The position numbers and the translations under genes are program-made. Below, one piece after another: positions 33,419 through 41,907 of a DNA stretch of 64,000 nucleotides. This stretch comes from SIG440 sp045587485 (GTDB lineage Bacteria; Bacillota; Clostridia; Monoglobales; Monoglobaceae), in NCBI GenBank assembly GCA_045587485.1, contig JAZNCI010000080.1:56817-120816 (forward strand). The letters are read 5' to 3'. Numbering within the stretch: position 1 is the first letter of the stretch; each line of letters begins with the position of its first letter. The notes below the pieces were generated by a model. That model was not told the DNA's origin, ran no database searches, and worked only from the letters and a program-made list of their open reading frames with translations.

Positions 33419-34171
33419 ATGATTACCATTAAATCGAAATATGAAATTGAATTTATGAAGGCAGCGGGTCGTGTTACCGGTGAAACGCTGAAGCTTTTAC
33501 AAGAGCTTACAAAGCCCGGAGTTTCAACCTTAGAACTTGACAAGGCTGCCGAAAAATATATAAGAAGCCAGGGTTGCGTTCCTTCATTCAAGGGCTACGG
33601 CGGCTTTCCCGGAAGTGTATGTGCCAGTATTAATGATGAGGTTATCCATGGAATTCCGGGAAAGAGAATTCTTAAAGACGGTGACATAGTCAGTTTTGAT
33701 GTTGGTGCCTGCTATAAGGGGTATCACGGGGATGCTGCCCGCACATTCGGGGTAGGCAACATATCGGATGAGGCACAAAAGCTTATAGATGTGACCTGTG
33801 AAAGTTTTTTTGAGGGTATAAAATTTGCAAAAGACGGATATCGGATATCGGATATTTCAGGAGCAATTCAAAAATATGTTGAGGATAACGGATTTAGTGT
33901 TCTGCGTGAATACTGCGGTCACGGAATTGGAAGGGAATTGCACGAAGAACCGGAGATTCCCAACTACGTAGCTCCCGGTCGTAGAGGGGTGCGAATCAGA
34001 CCTGGTATGTGTTTGGCAATTGAACCTATGGTCAATGCAGGAACACGGGAGATTTATGTAGCAGACAATGACTGGACGGTTCTGACACAGGACGGCAAAC
34101 TTGCAGCTCATTACGAGAACAGTGTTCTTGTTACCAACGGTGAGCCGTTTCTGTTAACTTTATGCGAATAG
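33419..34171 (+). CDS. map: Methionine aminopeptidase, type I
   Basis: 250 aa. It removes the initiator methionine from nascent proteins. Pita-bread fold with the metal ligands Asp in SFDVGACYKGYHGDAARTF, His in YCGHGIGRELHEEP and Glu in AIEPM and near ENSVLVT. It lacks the N-terminal zinc extension. The gene lies 20 nt after adk. Confidence 0.96.
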   Translation: MITIKSKYEIEFMKAAGRVTGETLKLLQELTKPGVSTLELDKAAEKYIRSQGCVPSFKGYGGFPGSVCASINDEVIHGIPGKRILKDGDIVSFDVGACYKGYHGDAARTFGVGNISDEAQKLIDVTCESFFEGIKFAKDGYRISDISGAIQKYVEDNGFSVLREYCGHGIGRELHEEPEIPNYVAPGRRGVRIRPGMCLAIEPMVNAGTREIYVADNDWTVLTQDGKLAAHYENSVLVTNGEPFLLTLCE

Positions 34172-34209
34172 GAAATAATCTGTAAATCATATAATGAGGT
34201 ATACAATTT

Positions 34210-34491
34210 ATGGATGATATTTTTAATGTGGGCGATATAGTATTGTCAAAGATGGGCAGAGACAGTGGCAGACACTATATTATTATGGATGTCGAGGGGA
34301 ATTATGCCTGTATTTGCGATGGCGATAGACACAAGGTGGATAAGCCAAAAAAGAAAAAGCTAAAGCATATAAAATCTACAGGTGAAGCCAGTGATTATAT
34401 TGCGGGCAAGCTTGCGGAAGGAACAAAGGTTACAAACGCCGAACTCAGACGTGCTGTTTTAGAATTTGAAGAAATCAGCACACAGGTGTAG
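34210..34491 (+). CDS. KOW-domain RNA-binding protein (L14e-like)
   Basis: 93 aa. An N-terminal KOW-like beta-barrel (FNVGDIVLSKMGRDSGRHYI, about 5-24) with a lysine-rich patch DKPKKKKLKHIK (about 44-55) and a helical C-terminus. Similar proteins between map and infA are common in Clostridia and are thought to bind rRNA or the ribosome; the role is not established. Confidence 0.8.
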   Translation: MDDIFNVGDIVLSKMGRDSGRHYIIMDVEGNYACICDGDRHKVDKPKKKKLKHIKSTGEASDYIAGKLAEGTKVTNAELRRAVLEFEEISTQV

Positions 34492-34558
34492 TTGTTGAGT
34501 AATATATGCGACAAAATGCTGACAATTATTAGTTATTATATATCAGGGAGGTGACATT

Positions 34559-34777
34559 ATGGCAAAGGAAGATGTATTGGAGGTTGAAGGTACAGTGCTT
34601 GAGGCACTGCCGAATGCAATGTTTCAGGTGGAGCTTGAAAACGGTCATAAAATCCTGGCTCATATTTCAGGTAAGCTGAGAATGCATTACATCAGAATTT
34701 TACCCGGCGACAAGGTTACAGTAGAGATTTCTCCTTACGACTTGACAAAGGGCAGAATTACCTGGAGAGCAAAATAA
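34559..34777 (+). CDS. infA: Translation initiation factor IF-1
   Basis: 72 aa S1/OB-fold protein that occupies the 30S A site during initiation. The sequence VEGTVLEALPNAMFQVELEN and GKLRMHYIRILPGDKVTVE are diagnostic. GGAGGTG lies 6 nt before the ATG. Confidence 0.98.
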   Translation: MAKEDVLEVEGTVLEALPNAMFQVELENGHKILAHISGKLRMHYIRILPGDKVTVEISPYDLTKGRITWRAK

Positions 34778-34946
34778 TTAAACTTTTAAGTTTTATCTCA
34801 AGATGATAAAACGCCACAAAGCAAGCAAGGTTATACCATCATTTTCTGTTATGCAAATACTGTTTTTGGGATATTTTCATAATTATATCCTTGTTTAACG
34901 TGTGAAAATTATGGAAATAATTTAAAAGAAATGTTAGTTACAGTGC

Positions 34947-34975
34947 TTGACATAATGTGAATTTGGTGATATAAT
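34947..34975 (+). promoter_or_regulatory. Promoter of the rpmJ-rpsM-alpha operon
   Basis: TTGACA (34947-34952), 17-nt spacer, TATAAT (34970-34975). This perfect consensus inside the ribosomal cluster gives rpmJ to rplQ their own transcription start. The rest of the 260-nt infA-rpmJ gap shows no gene. Confidence 0.85.
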
Positions 34976-35037
34976 AATTCGGTTAGTTGTGTGCGTGTGC
35001 ACAAGCTATCGTAACTTTTTTAGGAGGTGAAGGAATA

Positions 35038-35151
35038 ATGAAAGTACAACCTTCAGTTAAACCTATTTGTGAAAAGTGCAAAGTAATCAAGAGAAAAGGC
35101 AAGGTTATGGTTATTTGCGAAAACCCCCGTCACAAACAGAAACAGGGCTAA
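35038..35151 (+). CDS. rpmJ: 50S ribosomal protein L36, zinc-binding form
   Basis: 37 aa: starts MKVQPSVKPICEKCK and ends ICENPRHKQKQG. Three cysteines and one histidine (C-x2-C ... C-x4-H) form the zinc ribbon of the C+ type. TAGGAGGTG precedes the ATG. It lies between infA and rpsM, its usual place. Confidence 0.97.
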   Translation: MKVQPSVKPICEKCKVIKRKGKVMVICENPRHKQKQG

Positions 35152-35304
35152 TTGTGAAAAATCATTAAACTTGTGAGAGCAGAGTCAGGCTTATTCGCCA
35201 ATTAGTTTAAGCTTATGAAAGCGAAGAAACTCTTCGTGATAAGTGAAATTCTGCTCCGCATTACACTTTTCAAAAAGAAAAATTATTCGGAGGTGAATGA
35301 AAGT

Positions 35305-35670
35305 ATGGCACGTATTGCAGGTGTTGACTTACCAAATGAGAAGAGAGTAGAGATTGGTCTTACCTATATTTTCGGTATAGGTCTTTCCACATCAAAGAAA
35401 ATCTTGGCAGCTACAGGCATAAATCCCGACACGAGAGTTCGCGATTTGTCTGAAGACGAGGTTTCAGCTCTCAGAGCAGAGATCGACAATTACAATGTTG
35501 AAGGTGATCTCCGTCGTGATATCGCTCTTGATATCAAGCGTCTCATTGAAATCAACTGTTACAGAGGTCTTCGCCACAGGAAAAACCTTCCTGTAAGAGG
35601 ACAGCGTTCAAAGACAAACGCAAGAACCAGAAAAGGCCCTAGAAAAACTATGGCTAACAAAAAGAAATAA
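35305..35670 (+). CDS. rpsM: 30S ribosomal protein S13
   Basis: 121 aa. It sits in the 30S head and bridges to L5. MARIAGVDLPNEKRVEIGLT opens the protein, and the C-terminal RHRKNLPVRGQRSKTNARTR is diagnostic. The start is ATG 35305 with GGAGGTG upstream. The ~150-nt leader after rpmJ can form AAGTG/CACTT and GAAG/CTTC hairpins. Confidence 0.97.
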   Translation: MARIAGVDLPNEKRVEIGLTYIFGIGLSTSKKILAATGINPDTRVRDLSEDEVSALRAEIDNYNVEGDLRRDIALDIKRLIEINCYRGLRHRKNLPVRGQRSKTNARTRKGPRKTMANKKK

Positions 35671-35741
35671 TATTTGTATTGAAACTGTGTCTTTACGGAC
35701 AAACGTATAGGCTCCGTTAAAATCAGGAGGTGAAAGTTACT

Positions 35742-36134
35742 ATGGCAAAGGCAGTCAAGAAAACCAGACGTCGTAGAGAAAAGAAAAATATTGAACGTGG
35801 TGCGGCTCATATCAAGTCAACCTTTAACAATACAATTGTTACCATTACAGATGTTGCAGGAAATGCTATTTCATGGGCATCAGCAGGTGGTTTAGGTTTC
35901 AGAGGTTCAAAGAAGAGCACTCCTTTTGCTGCACAGATGGCAGCAGAAACAGCTGCAAAGGCAGCAATGGAACACGGTCTTAAATATGTAGAAGTATATG
36001 TAAAAGGTCCTGGCAGCGGCAGAGAAGCAGCTATTCGTGCTCTTCAGGTTGCAGGGCTTGAGGTTAATATGATTAAGGATGTTACACCTATTCCTCACAA
36101 CGGTTGCAGACCCCCCAAGAGAAGAAGAGTGTAA
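35742..36134 (+). CDS. rpsK: 30S ribosomal protein S11
   Basis: 130 aa. It forms part of the platform at the mRNA exit. It shows HIKSTFNNTIVTITD, WASAGGLGFRGSKKSTPFAA and the C-terminal DVTPIPHNGCRPPKRRRV. ATG 35742 follows AGGAGGTG. Confidence 0.98.
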   Translation: MAKAVKKTRRRREKKNIERGAAHIKSTFNNTIVTITDVAGNAISWASAGGLGFRGSKKSTPFAAQMAAETAAKAAMEHGLKYVEVYVKGPGSGREAAIRALQVAGLEVNMIKDVTPIPHNGCRPPKRRRV

Positions 36135-36168
36135 TGTGTGTTGAATGCGTTAAAAGGAGGTAAAAAGC

Positions 36169-36756
36169 ATGGCTAAAAATATGCAGCCCGTATTGAAAAA
36201 ATGCAGGGCTTTAGGAATTGAGCCGGGTGTTATGGGCGTTCATAAGAGCTCAAACAGAAACCCGCTTAAAGCCGGAAGAAAGAAATCTGAATACGGCCAG
36301 CAGTTGAACGAAAAGCAGAAGCTGAAGTTTATCTATGGCGTACTCGAAAAGCAGTTTCATAAATACTATCTTGATGCAACTAAGAAGGATGGCATTACAG
36401 GTGAAATGCTCCTCCAGATTCTGGAGTCGCGTTTTGACAATGTTATATTCCGTCTTGGTTTGGCAAACACCAGAAGAGAAGCAAGACAGCTTGTGTCTCA
36501 TGCTCACTTTTTGATTAATGGCAAAAAGGTAAACATTCCTTCTTATTTGGTAAAGCCCGGCGATGTAATTTCTGTTCGTGAAAAGAGTCGCAGCAGTGTT
36601 AAGTTCACCACTTTGATGGGACAGGATGTTATTGTTCCCAAGTGGCTTGATATGAATAAGGATACAATGGAAGGCAGAGTTGTTGCTCTTGCTGAGAGAG
36701 ACGATATCGATTATCCTGTTGAAGAACATCTCATTGTCGAATTCTACAGCAAATAA
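36169..36756 (+). CDS. rpsD: 30S ribosomal protein S4
   Basis: 195 aa. A primary 16S rRNA binder and, in other bacteria, an autoregulator of its operon. The S4 RNA-binding domain FRLGLANTRREARQLVSHAH (about 90-109) and GDVISVREKSR are present. The N-terminus lacks the four-cysteine zinc knot, so this is the C- form. AAGGAGG precedes the ATG. Confidence 0.97.
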   Translation: MAKNMQPVLKKCRALGIEPGVMGVHKSSNRNPLKAGRKKSEYGQQLNEKQKLKFIYGVLEKQFHKYYLDATKKDGITGEMLLQILESRFDNVIFRLGLANTRREARQLVSHAHFLINGKKVNIPSYLVKPGDVISVREKSRSSVKFTTLMGQDVIVPKWLDMNKDTMEGRVVALAERDDIDYPVEEHLIVEFYSK

Positions 36757-36925
36757 TAAACTGTATCCGAAAAATTGCCGCGTTTTGCGGCAGGTTCATA
36801 AAATTTGCACAGCCCTGATGGACATTACAGAAAAATATGTTCGGAAAGTGAAACAAGGTTTCGCCTTGTGGGATACGCATTTTCTGTTATCCCTGTGTTA
36901 AAGAAATTGAGTAGGAGGGCTAAAT

Positions 36926-37876
36926 ATGATAGAAATAGAAAAGCCAAGAGTTGAATGTGTTCACGTATCAGATGACAATAGCTATGGCAAGTTTGTTGTA
37001 GAGCCTTTGGAAAGAGGATACGGCACAACTTTGGGTAATTCGCTCAGAAGAATTCTCCTTTCATCCCTTCCGGGCGTGGCTGTAAATTCTGTTAAGATAG
37101 ACGGAATTTTACACGAATTTTCCACAATTCCCGGTGTTGCAGAGGACGTTACGGAGATTATCCTCAACATAAAGAAGCTGGCGATTAAGCTTCATTCAGA
37201 CGGTCCCAAGACAATTTACATCAATCATGAGGGCGCAGGAGACATCTGTGCTCGTGATATCAAGTGTGATTCGGATGTTGAAATTATCAACGGTGATTTA
37301 CACATTGCAAAGCTCAACGAGGACGCAAAGCTGTTTATGGAAATCGTCATTGACCATGGTCGTGGCTATGTTTCTGCAGACAGAAACAAGCAGCTTCTTC
37401 AGCCTGTTATAGGCGTAATTCCGGTGGATTCAATCTATACACCTGTTATGAAGGTTAATTATACTGTTGACAACACCCGAGTTGGTCAGATTACAGACTA
37501 TGACAAGCTTGTGCTTGAGGTGTGGACTGATGGAACAATCAATCCCCCCGATGCAGTAAGTTTGGGAGCGAAGATACTCAACGAGCATTTAAATCTTTTC
37601 ATAGATTTATCTGAAAGTGCAAAGAATGCAGAAATAATGATTGAAAAAGAAGAAAGCAAGAAGGAAAAGGTTTTAGAGACAACAATCGAAGAACTTGATC
37701 TTTCGGTGCGTTCTTACAACTGTTTGAAACGTGCAGGAATCAACACCGTTCAGGATTTGACAAACCGCAGCGAAAACGATATGATGAAGGTGAGAAACCT
37801 TGGTCGCAAATCGCTTGAAGAGGTTATTGCAAAGCTGGACAGCCTTGGCCTTGCACTTACTACAAACGAAGATTAA
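36926..37876 (+). CDS. rpoA: DNA-directed RNA polymerase subunit alpha
   Basis: 316 aa. The N-terminal domain (about 1-225) drives polymerase assembly (FVVEPLERGYGTTLGNSLRR, LSSLPGVAVNSVKIDG). The C-terminal domain (about 245-316) has LDLSVRSYNCLKRAGINTV and RNLGRKSLEEVIAKL for UP-element and activator contacts. The gap after rpsD (169 nt) contains hairpins GCCGC/GCGGC and ACAAGG/CCTTGT. Confidence 0.98.
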   Translation: MIEIEKPRVECVHVSDDNSYGKFVVEPLERGYGTTLGNSLRRILLSSLPGVAVNSVKIDGILHEFSTIPGVAEDVTEIILNIKKLAIKLHSDGPKTIYINHEGAGDICARDIKCDSDVEIINGDLHIAKLNEDAKLFMEIVIDHGRGYVSADRNKQLLQPVIGVIPVDSIYTPVMKVNYTVDNTRVGQITDYDKLVLEVWTDGTINPPDAVSLGAKILNEHLNLFIDLSESAKNAEIMIEKEESKKEKVLETTIEELDLSVRSYNCLKRAGINTVQDLTNRSENDMMKVRNLGRKSLEEVIAKLDSLGLALTTNED

Positions 37877-37930
37877 TTTCCTGAAGGTTTACACCTTTAG
37901 TTGAAGCATTTTATTGAAAGAGGTGATAGT

Positions 37931-38272
37931 ATGGCACACCAGAGAAAGTTGGGAAGACCCACTGATCAGAGAATAGCAATGTTAAGAAGCATGACAACTT
38001 CTTTCCTTGAAGCAGGTAGAATTGAAACAACAACTACCAGAGCTAAGGAAGTTCAGAAGTTGGCAGAAAAAATGATTACACTCGGCAAAAAGAACACTCT
38101 TCACACAAGACGTCAGGCACTTGCGTTCATCACCAAGGAAGACGTTGTGACAAAGTTATTTGCAGAAATTGCTCCCAAATATGCTGAGCGTAACGGTGGT
38201 TATACAAGAATTATGAAGGTTGGTCCCAGACGCGGCGACGCAGCTGAGATTTCGATTCTGGAGCTTGTATAA
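37931..38272 (+). CDS. rplQ: 50S ribosomal protein L17
   Basis: 113 aa, last gene of the alpha operon. HQRKLGRPTDQRIAMLRSM at the start, IETTTTRAKEVQKLAEKMIT in the middle and MKVGPRRGDAAEISILELV at the end identify it. ATG 37931 follows AAAGAGGTG. A terminator follows. Confidence 0.98.
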   Translation: MAHQRKLGRPTDQRIAMLRSMTTSFLEAGRIETTTTRAKEVQKLAEKMITLGKKNTLHTRRQALAFITKEDVVTKLFAEIAPKYAERNGGYTRIMKVGPRRGDAAEISILELV

Positions 38273-38288
38273 AATATTTGCAAAACGG

Positions 38289-38325
38289 TGGCGGCTCTTA
38301 TTTTGAGCCGCCATTTATTCTGTTA
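38289..38325 (+). terminator. Terminator of the alpha operon
   Basis: A 9-bp GC-rich stem TGGCGGCTC (38289-38297) / GAGCCGCCA (38305-38313) with a moderate T tract. Confidence 0.8.
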
Positions 38326-38384
38326 AAAATAATATGGTTTATTGACAAGTTGGCAGAAACCATTTTGTATCAGAAAGGGATTTT

Positions 38385-39041
38385 ATGATAAAACTTTGTA
38401 TTTTTGATATGGATGGTACGTTGGTTAATACCATTGATACTATTTCATATTTTGGGAACATAACTCTTGAAAATTTTGGAATCATGACCATTCCCACAGA
38501 AAAATATAAAAGACTGGTTGGAAACGGTTCGCGTGTTCTGATCGAGAGAATGCTTAAATTCCGTGGCGTTGAGCCCGATAATATTGATGAAATACACAAA
38601 TGGTATATGAATAAATATGATAATGATTTTATGTACCTTACCTGTGCTTATGATGGAATTATTCCAATGCTCAAGGAACTAAAGACTGCAGGAATCAAAA
38701 CAGCAATTCTTTCAAACAAGGATGATGTTACTGCCAAAAAGGTCGCAGATGAACTTTTTGAAGAAGGGCTTATTGATTTGTGCATTGGCGCAAGAGAGGG
38801 GAAGGCTTTGAAACCGGACCCGGAATCTGTCTTTGAGATAGTAGAGGATTTTGGTGTTGCACGCGCTGAATGTCTTTACATAGGAGATACCGCAACGGAT
38901 ATTGAAACTGCAAAAAATGCAGGACTTTATTCAGTCGGTGTCCTCTGGGGTTTCCGTGACGAAGAGGAACTCCGTAACGCAGGTGCGGATGTAATAATCT
39001 CTGACCCTATGGAAATTGCAGAGCTTGCAAAAAACAAATAA
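38385..39041 (+). CDS. HAD-superfamily hydrolase, phosphoglycolate phosphatase-like
   Basis: 218 aa, subclass IA haloacid dehalogenase fold. Motif I FDMDGTLVNT (about 6-15) holds the nucleophile and acid Asp residues, motif II is ILSNKDD (about 107-113), motif III Lys is in KALKPDPE (about 144-151), and motif IV is YIGDTATDIETAKNAG (about 165-180). Gph or PpaX-like activity is plausible, but the substrate cannot be told from sequence. Confidence 0.85.
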   Translation: MIKLCIFDMDGTLVNTIDTISYFGNITLENFGIMTIPTEKYKRLVGNGSRVLIERMLKFRGVEPDNIDEIHKWYMNKYDNDFMYLTCAYDGIIPMLKELKTAGIKTAILSNKDDVTAKKVADELFEEGLIDLCIGAREGKALKPDPESVFEIVEDFGVARAECLYIGDTATDIETAKNAGLYSVGVLWGFRDEEELRNAGADVIISDPMEIAELAKNK

Positions 39042-39054
39042 CAAAGATTATCAG

Positions 39055-39087
39055 TTAAGCCGTGAGAATTTGCTACTCACGGCTTAA
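39055..39087. terminator. Hairpin between convergent genes
   Basis: A perfect 12-bp stem TTAAGCCGTGAG (39055-39066) / CTCACGGCTTAA (39076-39087) overlapping the stop codon of the minus-strand gene. No T tract follows on either side, so termination strength is uncertain. Confidence 0.6.
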
Positions 39088-40087
39088 TATATTGCTTAAT
39101 TATTATACCTGTCCATATAAGCCCCATATACCCGAAAGCAGAGTATAAATTGGATACAAGAGCAGAAAACCCGAAGCCGGCAAAAGGCACCGCAAGGATA
39201 CAAAGAGTTCCGGCGGCCAAAATGCGATGTGAGTTTTTTGCAAAGTGAAATTCTGACAAAATGCCAAATCCCTGGGATACGGCAGTAGTGCAAAGCGCCA
39301 TAAAAAGCACAAGGGTATATATGTATATGGTGAATTTTCCACTGGTTGCCGCAATCTCCAGAAGTGGCATTTCAGAAAGCAGCAAACGGTCAAAAAAGGC
39401 ATTCATTGTCAGCCAGACAATGAAAATCAGCAAACCAAGAACACTACCACTGACCGCTGATGCACCGAGCAACTGCTTTTTGTTTGCTGTTGTTGATAAA
39501 GGAACCAGAACGGCACCGGCAGTAATTGTGTTGTAACTGACATAGCAAAGGGCAGAAATCAGCGGATTTGTTTTAATTCTGTCAAACAGAGCAAATGCCG
39601 GTAAGGGCTTAAACAACGAAAAAAGACAAATAAAAATCATTCCGGCAATCATCAAGGGCACCAAAACGGAGTTAAATGCTACAAGCCCTTTCATATCAAA
39701 GGAGAAAACGCAGAAACATACAAGGGCAAGGAACCATATTCCGTATTGTGATGAAACGCCGAAACTGTTCTCTGCCAGAGCACCGCAAGCGGACATCATT
39801 ATAAAAAACCCACAGAACATATATGAGAACATAAAAATCCGAACCAACGGTGCAAAACGCCCCGAAACCAACCCCAGCAAACTGTCAAAGTCAGAGCAAC
39901 GGTATCTTTGAGCAAGTTGCATTATAATATAACAGATAGCTCCAAAACTGACGGTGGCAATCGCAATTCCGGTAGAATCCGATGTGGAAGGGAGATTGAA
40001 ATATTCAAAAATCTCTCTGCCTGAGGCAAATCCGGCGCCGATAACAAGACCGATAAATACTGATGAGATATTGATGACTTGTTTCAT
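39077..40087 (-). CDS. YkvI-like membrane protein (APC superfamily)
   Basis: 336 aa, about ten hydrophobic segments. The N-terminal VFIGLVIGAGFASGREIFEY (about 10-29) is the family hallmark and resembles the substrate-binding unwound helix of APC transporters. The substrate is unknown. ATG 40087 has GGAGG 5 nt upstream; an earlier ATG at 40102 lies before that site. It is a single minus-strand gene between two ribosomal clusters. Confidence 0.8.
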   Translation of the reverse strand: MKQVINISSVFIGLVIGAGFASGREIFEYFNLPSTSDSTGIAIATVSFGAICYIIMQLAQRYRCSDFDSLLGLVSGRFAPLVRIFMFSYMFCGFFIMMSACGALAENSFGVSSQYGIWFLALVCFCVFSFDMKGLVAFNSVLVPLMIAGMIFICLFSLFKPLPAFALFDRIKTNPLISALCYVSYNTITAGAVLVPLSTTANKKQLLGASAVSGSVLGLLIFIVWLTMNAFFDRLLLSEMPLLEIAATSGKFTIYIYTLVLFMALCTTAVSQGFGILSEFHFAKNSHRILAAGTLCILAVPFAGFGFSALVSNLYSAFGYMGLIWTGIIIKQYIKP

Positions 40088-40196
40088 AGAAACCTCCTTC
40101 ATCTATGCGATTGTGAGGCGCATATATCTGTTTATACAATATATTGTGGAGTGTATAGTGAATATGCTCTTGAACCAAAAAAATTCCAAAAAACCA

Positions 40197-40225
40197 TTGA
40201 CAAGGCTTGAAAATTATGATAATAT
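40197..40225 (+). promoter_or_regulatory. Promoter of the rpmG-secE-nusG operon
   Basis: TTGACA (40197-40202), 17-nt spacer, TAATAT (40220-40225). Confidence 0.75.
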
Positions 40226-40252
40226 ATATCTACCTCTGAAAAGAGGCTTTAT

Positions 40253-40278
40253 TTGTGTTGTGAAAAAACACAATTTTT
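40253..40278 (+). terminator. Attenuator-like hairpin in the rpmG leader
   Basis: TTGTGTT (40253-40259) / AACACAA (40267-40273) followed by TTTTT. It lies between promoter and gene, so it could cause premature termination. A small CCTCT/AGAGG hairpin precedes it. Confidence 0.5.
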
Positions 40279-40340
40279 AAGAAGTAAAAATTTCGGCAGG
40301 CATAAACCTTCCGACGGGATATACAGAAAGGGTGAAAAAA

Positions 40341-40490
40341 ATGAGAGTAAAAATCACATTGGCTTGCACAGAATGTAAGCAAAGAAACTATGACACAATG
40401 AAGAACAAGAAGAACGATCCTGACAGACTTGAGATGAACAAGTACTGCAGATTCTGCAAAAAGCATACACTTCATAAGGAAACAAAGTAA
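40341..40490 (+). CDS. rpmG: 50S ribosomal protein L33, zinc-binding form
   Basis: 49 aa: starts MRVKITLACTECKQRNYDT and ends HTLHKETK. Two cysteine pairs (CTEC and CRFC) form a zinc site, the C+ type. AAAGGGTG lies upstream. It precedes secE and nusG, the usual Firmicutes order. Confidence 0.96.
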   Translation: MRVKITLACTECKQRNYDTMKNKKNDPDRLEMNKYCRFCKKHTLHKETK

Positions 40491-40517
40491 TTTTACGAAA
40501 GTAAGAGGTAAATTGAA

Positions 40518-40724
40518 ATGGAAAAGAAACCAAATGTATTCGCAAGAATCAAGGATTGGTTCATTGATATGAAGGCAGAAATCAAAAGAGTTGTATGGCC
40601 ATCGTTCAAAAAGATAAGAAACAACACATTGATTGTGCTTATTTTCGTTTTGATTGTCGGTGCAATAATCTGGATTTTAGACTGGCTGTTTGGTTTGGGA
40701 ATGGCCACATTAATTAACAGATAA
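40518..40724 (+). CDS. secE: Preprotein translocase subunit SecE
   Basis: 68 aa, single transmembrane segment (about 38-60) after the conserved amphipathic helix FIDMKAEIKRVVWPSFKK. It clamps SecY in the translocon. It lies between rpmG and nusG. Confidence 0.95.
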   Translation: MEKKPNVFARIKDWFIDMKAEIKRVVWPSFKKIRNNTLIVLIFVLIVGAIIWILDWLFGLGMATLINR

Positions 40725-40752
40725 CAGGAGTGAAAGGAGCGTTACGTAAATT

Positions 40753-41274
40753 ATGTCTAAAGAGGCAAAATGGTATGTTGCTCACACCTACTCAGGTTAT
40801 GAAAACAAGGTAAAAGCCGATATTGAAAAAACTATTGAAAATCGCAATATGCAGGATGTAATACAGGAAATCAGCGTTCCGATGGAAGAGGTTGTCGAAA
40901 TTAAAGACGACAAAAAGAAGACTGTTATGCGCAAGGTTTTCCCCGGCTATGTTATTATCAAAATGATTATGACCGACGAAAGCTGGTATGTTGTTCGCAA
41001 CTGCCGTGGCGTTACGGGCTTTGTAGGGCCGGGCTCCAAGCCTGTTCCCCTTACCGACGAAGAAATTGCTGCCATTGGTCTTGAAAAGAAAACAATTACT
41101 TTTGGCTTTGACGTTGGCGACAATATTCGGGTTAAGTATGGTCCGCTTGAAGGCTTTGTTGGCGTGATTACCGCCATTGTTATGGATAAACAGAAAATCA
41201 AAGCCAAGATTTCAATGTTCGGCAGAGATACTGATGTTGAGCTTGAGTTCAATCAGGTAGAAGCATTAAGCTAG
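40753..41274 (+). CDS. nusG: Transcription termination/antitermination protein NusG
   Basis: 173 aa. The NGN domain (about 1-115) has KWYVAHTYSGYENKVKADIE and FPGYVIIKM; the KOW domain (about 122-173) has FDVGDNIRVKYGPLEGFVGV. It binds RNA polymerase beta' and couples transcription to translation or Rho. Confidence 0.97.
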   Translation: MSKEAKWYVAHTYSGYENKVKADIEKTIENRNMQDVIQEISVPMEEVVEIKDDKKKTVMRKVFPGYVIIKMIMTDESWYVVRNCRGVTGFVGPGSKPVPLTDEEIAAIGLEKKTITFGFDVGDNIRVKYGPLEGFVGVITAIVMDKQKIKAKISMFGRDTDVELEFNQVEALS

Positions 41275-41283
41275 AAATTAGTT

Positions 41284-41360
41284 TCCCACACGGCAAAATG
41301 CCGTTTATATATATCCGCATTGCGGATAGGTGGGAGGGGCGGAGAAAAGCTCCGTTCCCG
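41284..41360 (+). promoter_or_regulatory. Structured leader of the rplK-rplA genes (three-way junction)
   Basis: CCCAC (41285-41289) pairs with GTGGG (41330-41334) and encloses two hairpins: ACGGCA/TGCCGT (41290-41304) and TATCCGCA/TGCGGATA (41312-41328). A third hairpin CGGAG/CTCCG (41340-41354) follows. L1 represses the L11-L1 mRNA in enteric bacteria; which protein, if any, binds here is an inference. Confidence 0.55.
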
Positions 41361-41396
41361 ATATTACCACGTTTGTGAAAGGGAGGTGTCATTAGA

Positions 41397-41822
41397 ATGG
41401 CGCAAAAAATTACAGGTTACATCAAATTACAGATTGAGGCAGGTAAGGCTACACCGGCTCCTCCGGTTGGTCCCGCACTCGGTCAGCACGGTGTAAACAT
41501 CATGGACTTCTGTAAACAGTTCAACGAAAAAACAGCAAAGGATGCAGGTCTTGTTATCCCTGTTGTTATCACTGTTTACCAGGACAGATCTTTCTCGTTC
41601 ATTACAAAAACTCCGCCTGCTGCAGTTCTTATTAAAAAGGCTTGCAAAATTCAGAGCGGTAGTGGCGTTCCGAACAAGACAAAGGTTGCTCAGCTTTCAA
41701 AGGCTGACCTTCAGGCGATTGCTGAGCAGAAGATGCCCGACCTTAACGCGGCATCAGTTGAGGCTGCAATGTCAATGATTGCGGGCACAGCTAGATCTAT
41801 GGGCGTTACCGTAGAAGACTAA
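41397..41822 (+). CDS. rplK: 50S ribosomal protein L11
   Basis: 141 aa. It forms the GTPase-associated centre with L10-L12 and 23S rRNA. The motifs GKATPAPPVGPALGQHGVNI and KTPPAAVLIKKAC are typical. GGAGGTG lies upstream of ATG 41397. Confidence 0.98.
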   Translation: MAQKITGYIKLQIEAGKATPAPPVGPALGQHGVNIMDFCKQFNEKTAKDAGLVIPVVITVYQDRSFSFITKTPPAAVLIKKACKIQSGSGVPNKTKVAQLSKADLQAIAEQKMPDLNAASVEAAMSMIAGTARSMGVTVED

Positions 41823-41907
41823 TTATTTAGAATTAGTCAATCGAAATTAGTGGGAGGAATACACAATTGAGGTATTCTGCTGAACCACATTAGGAGGAAA
41901 TGAATAA

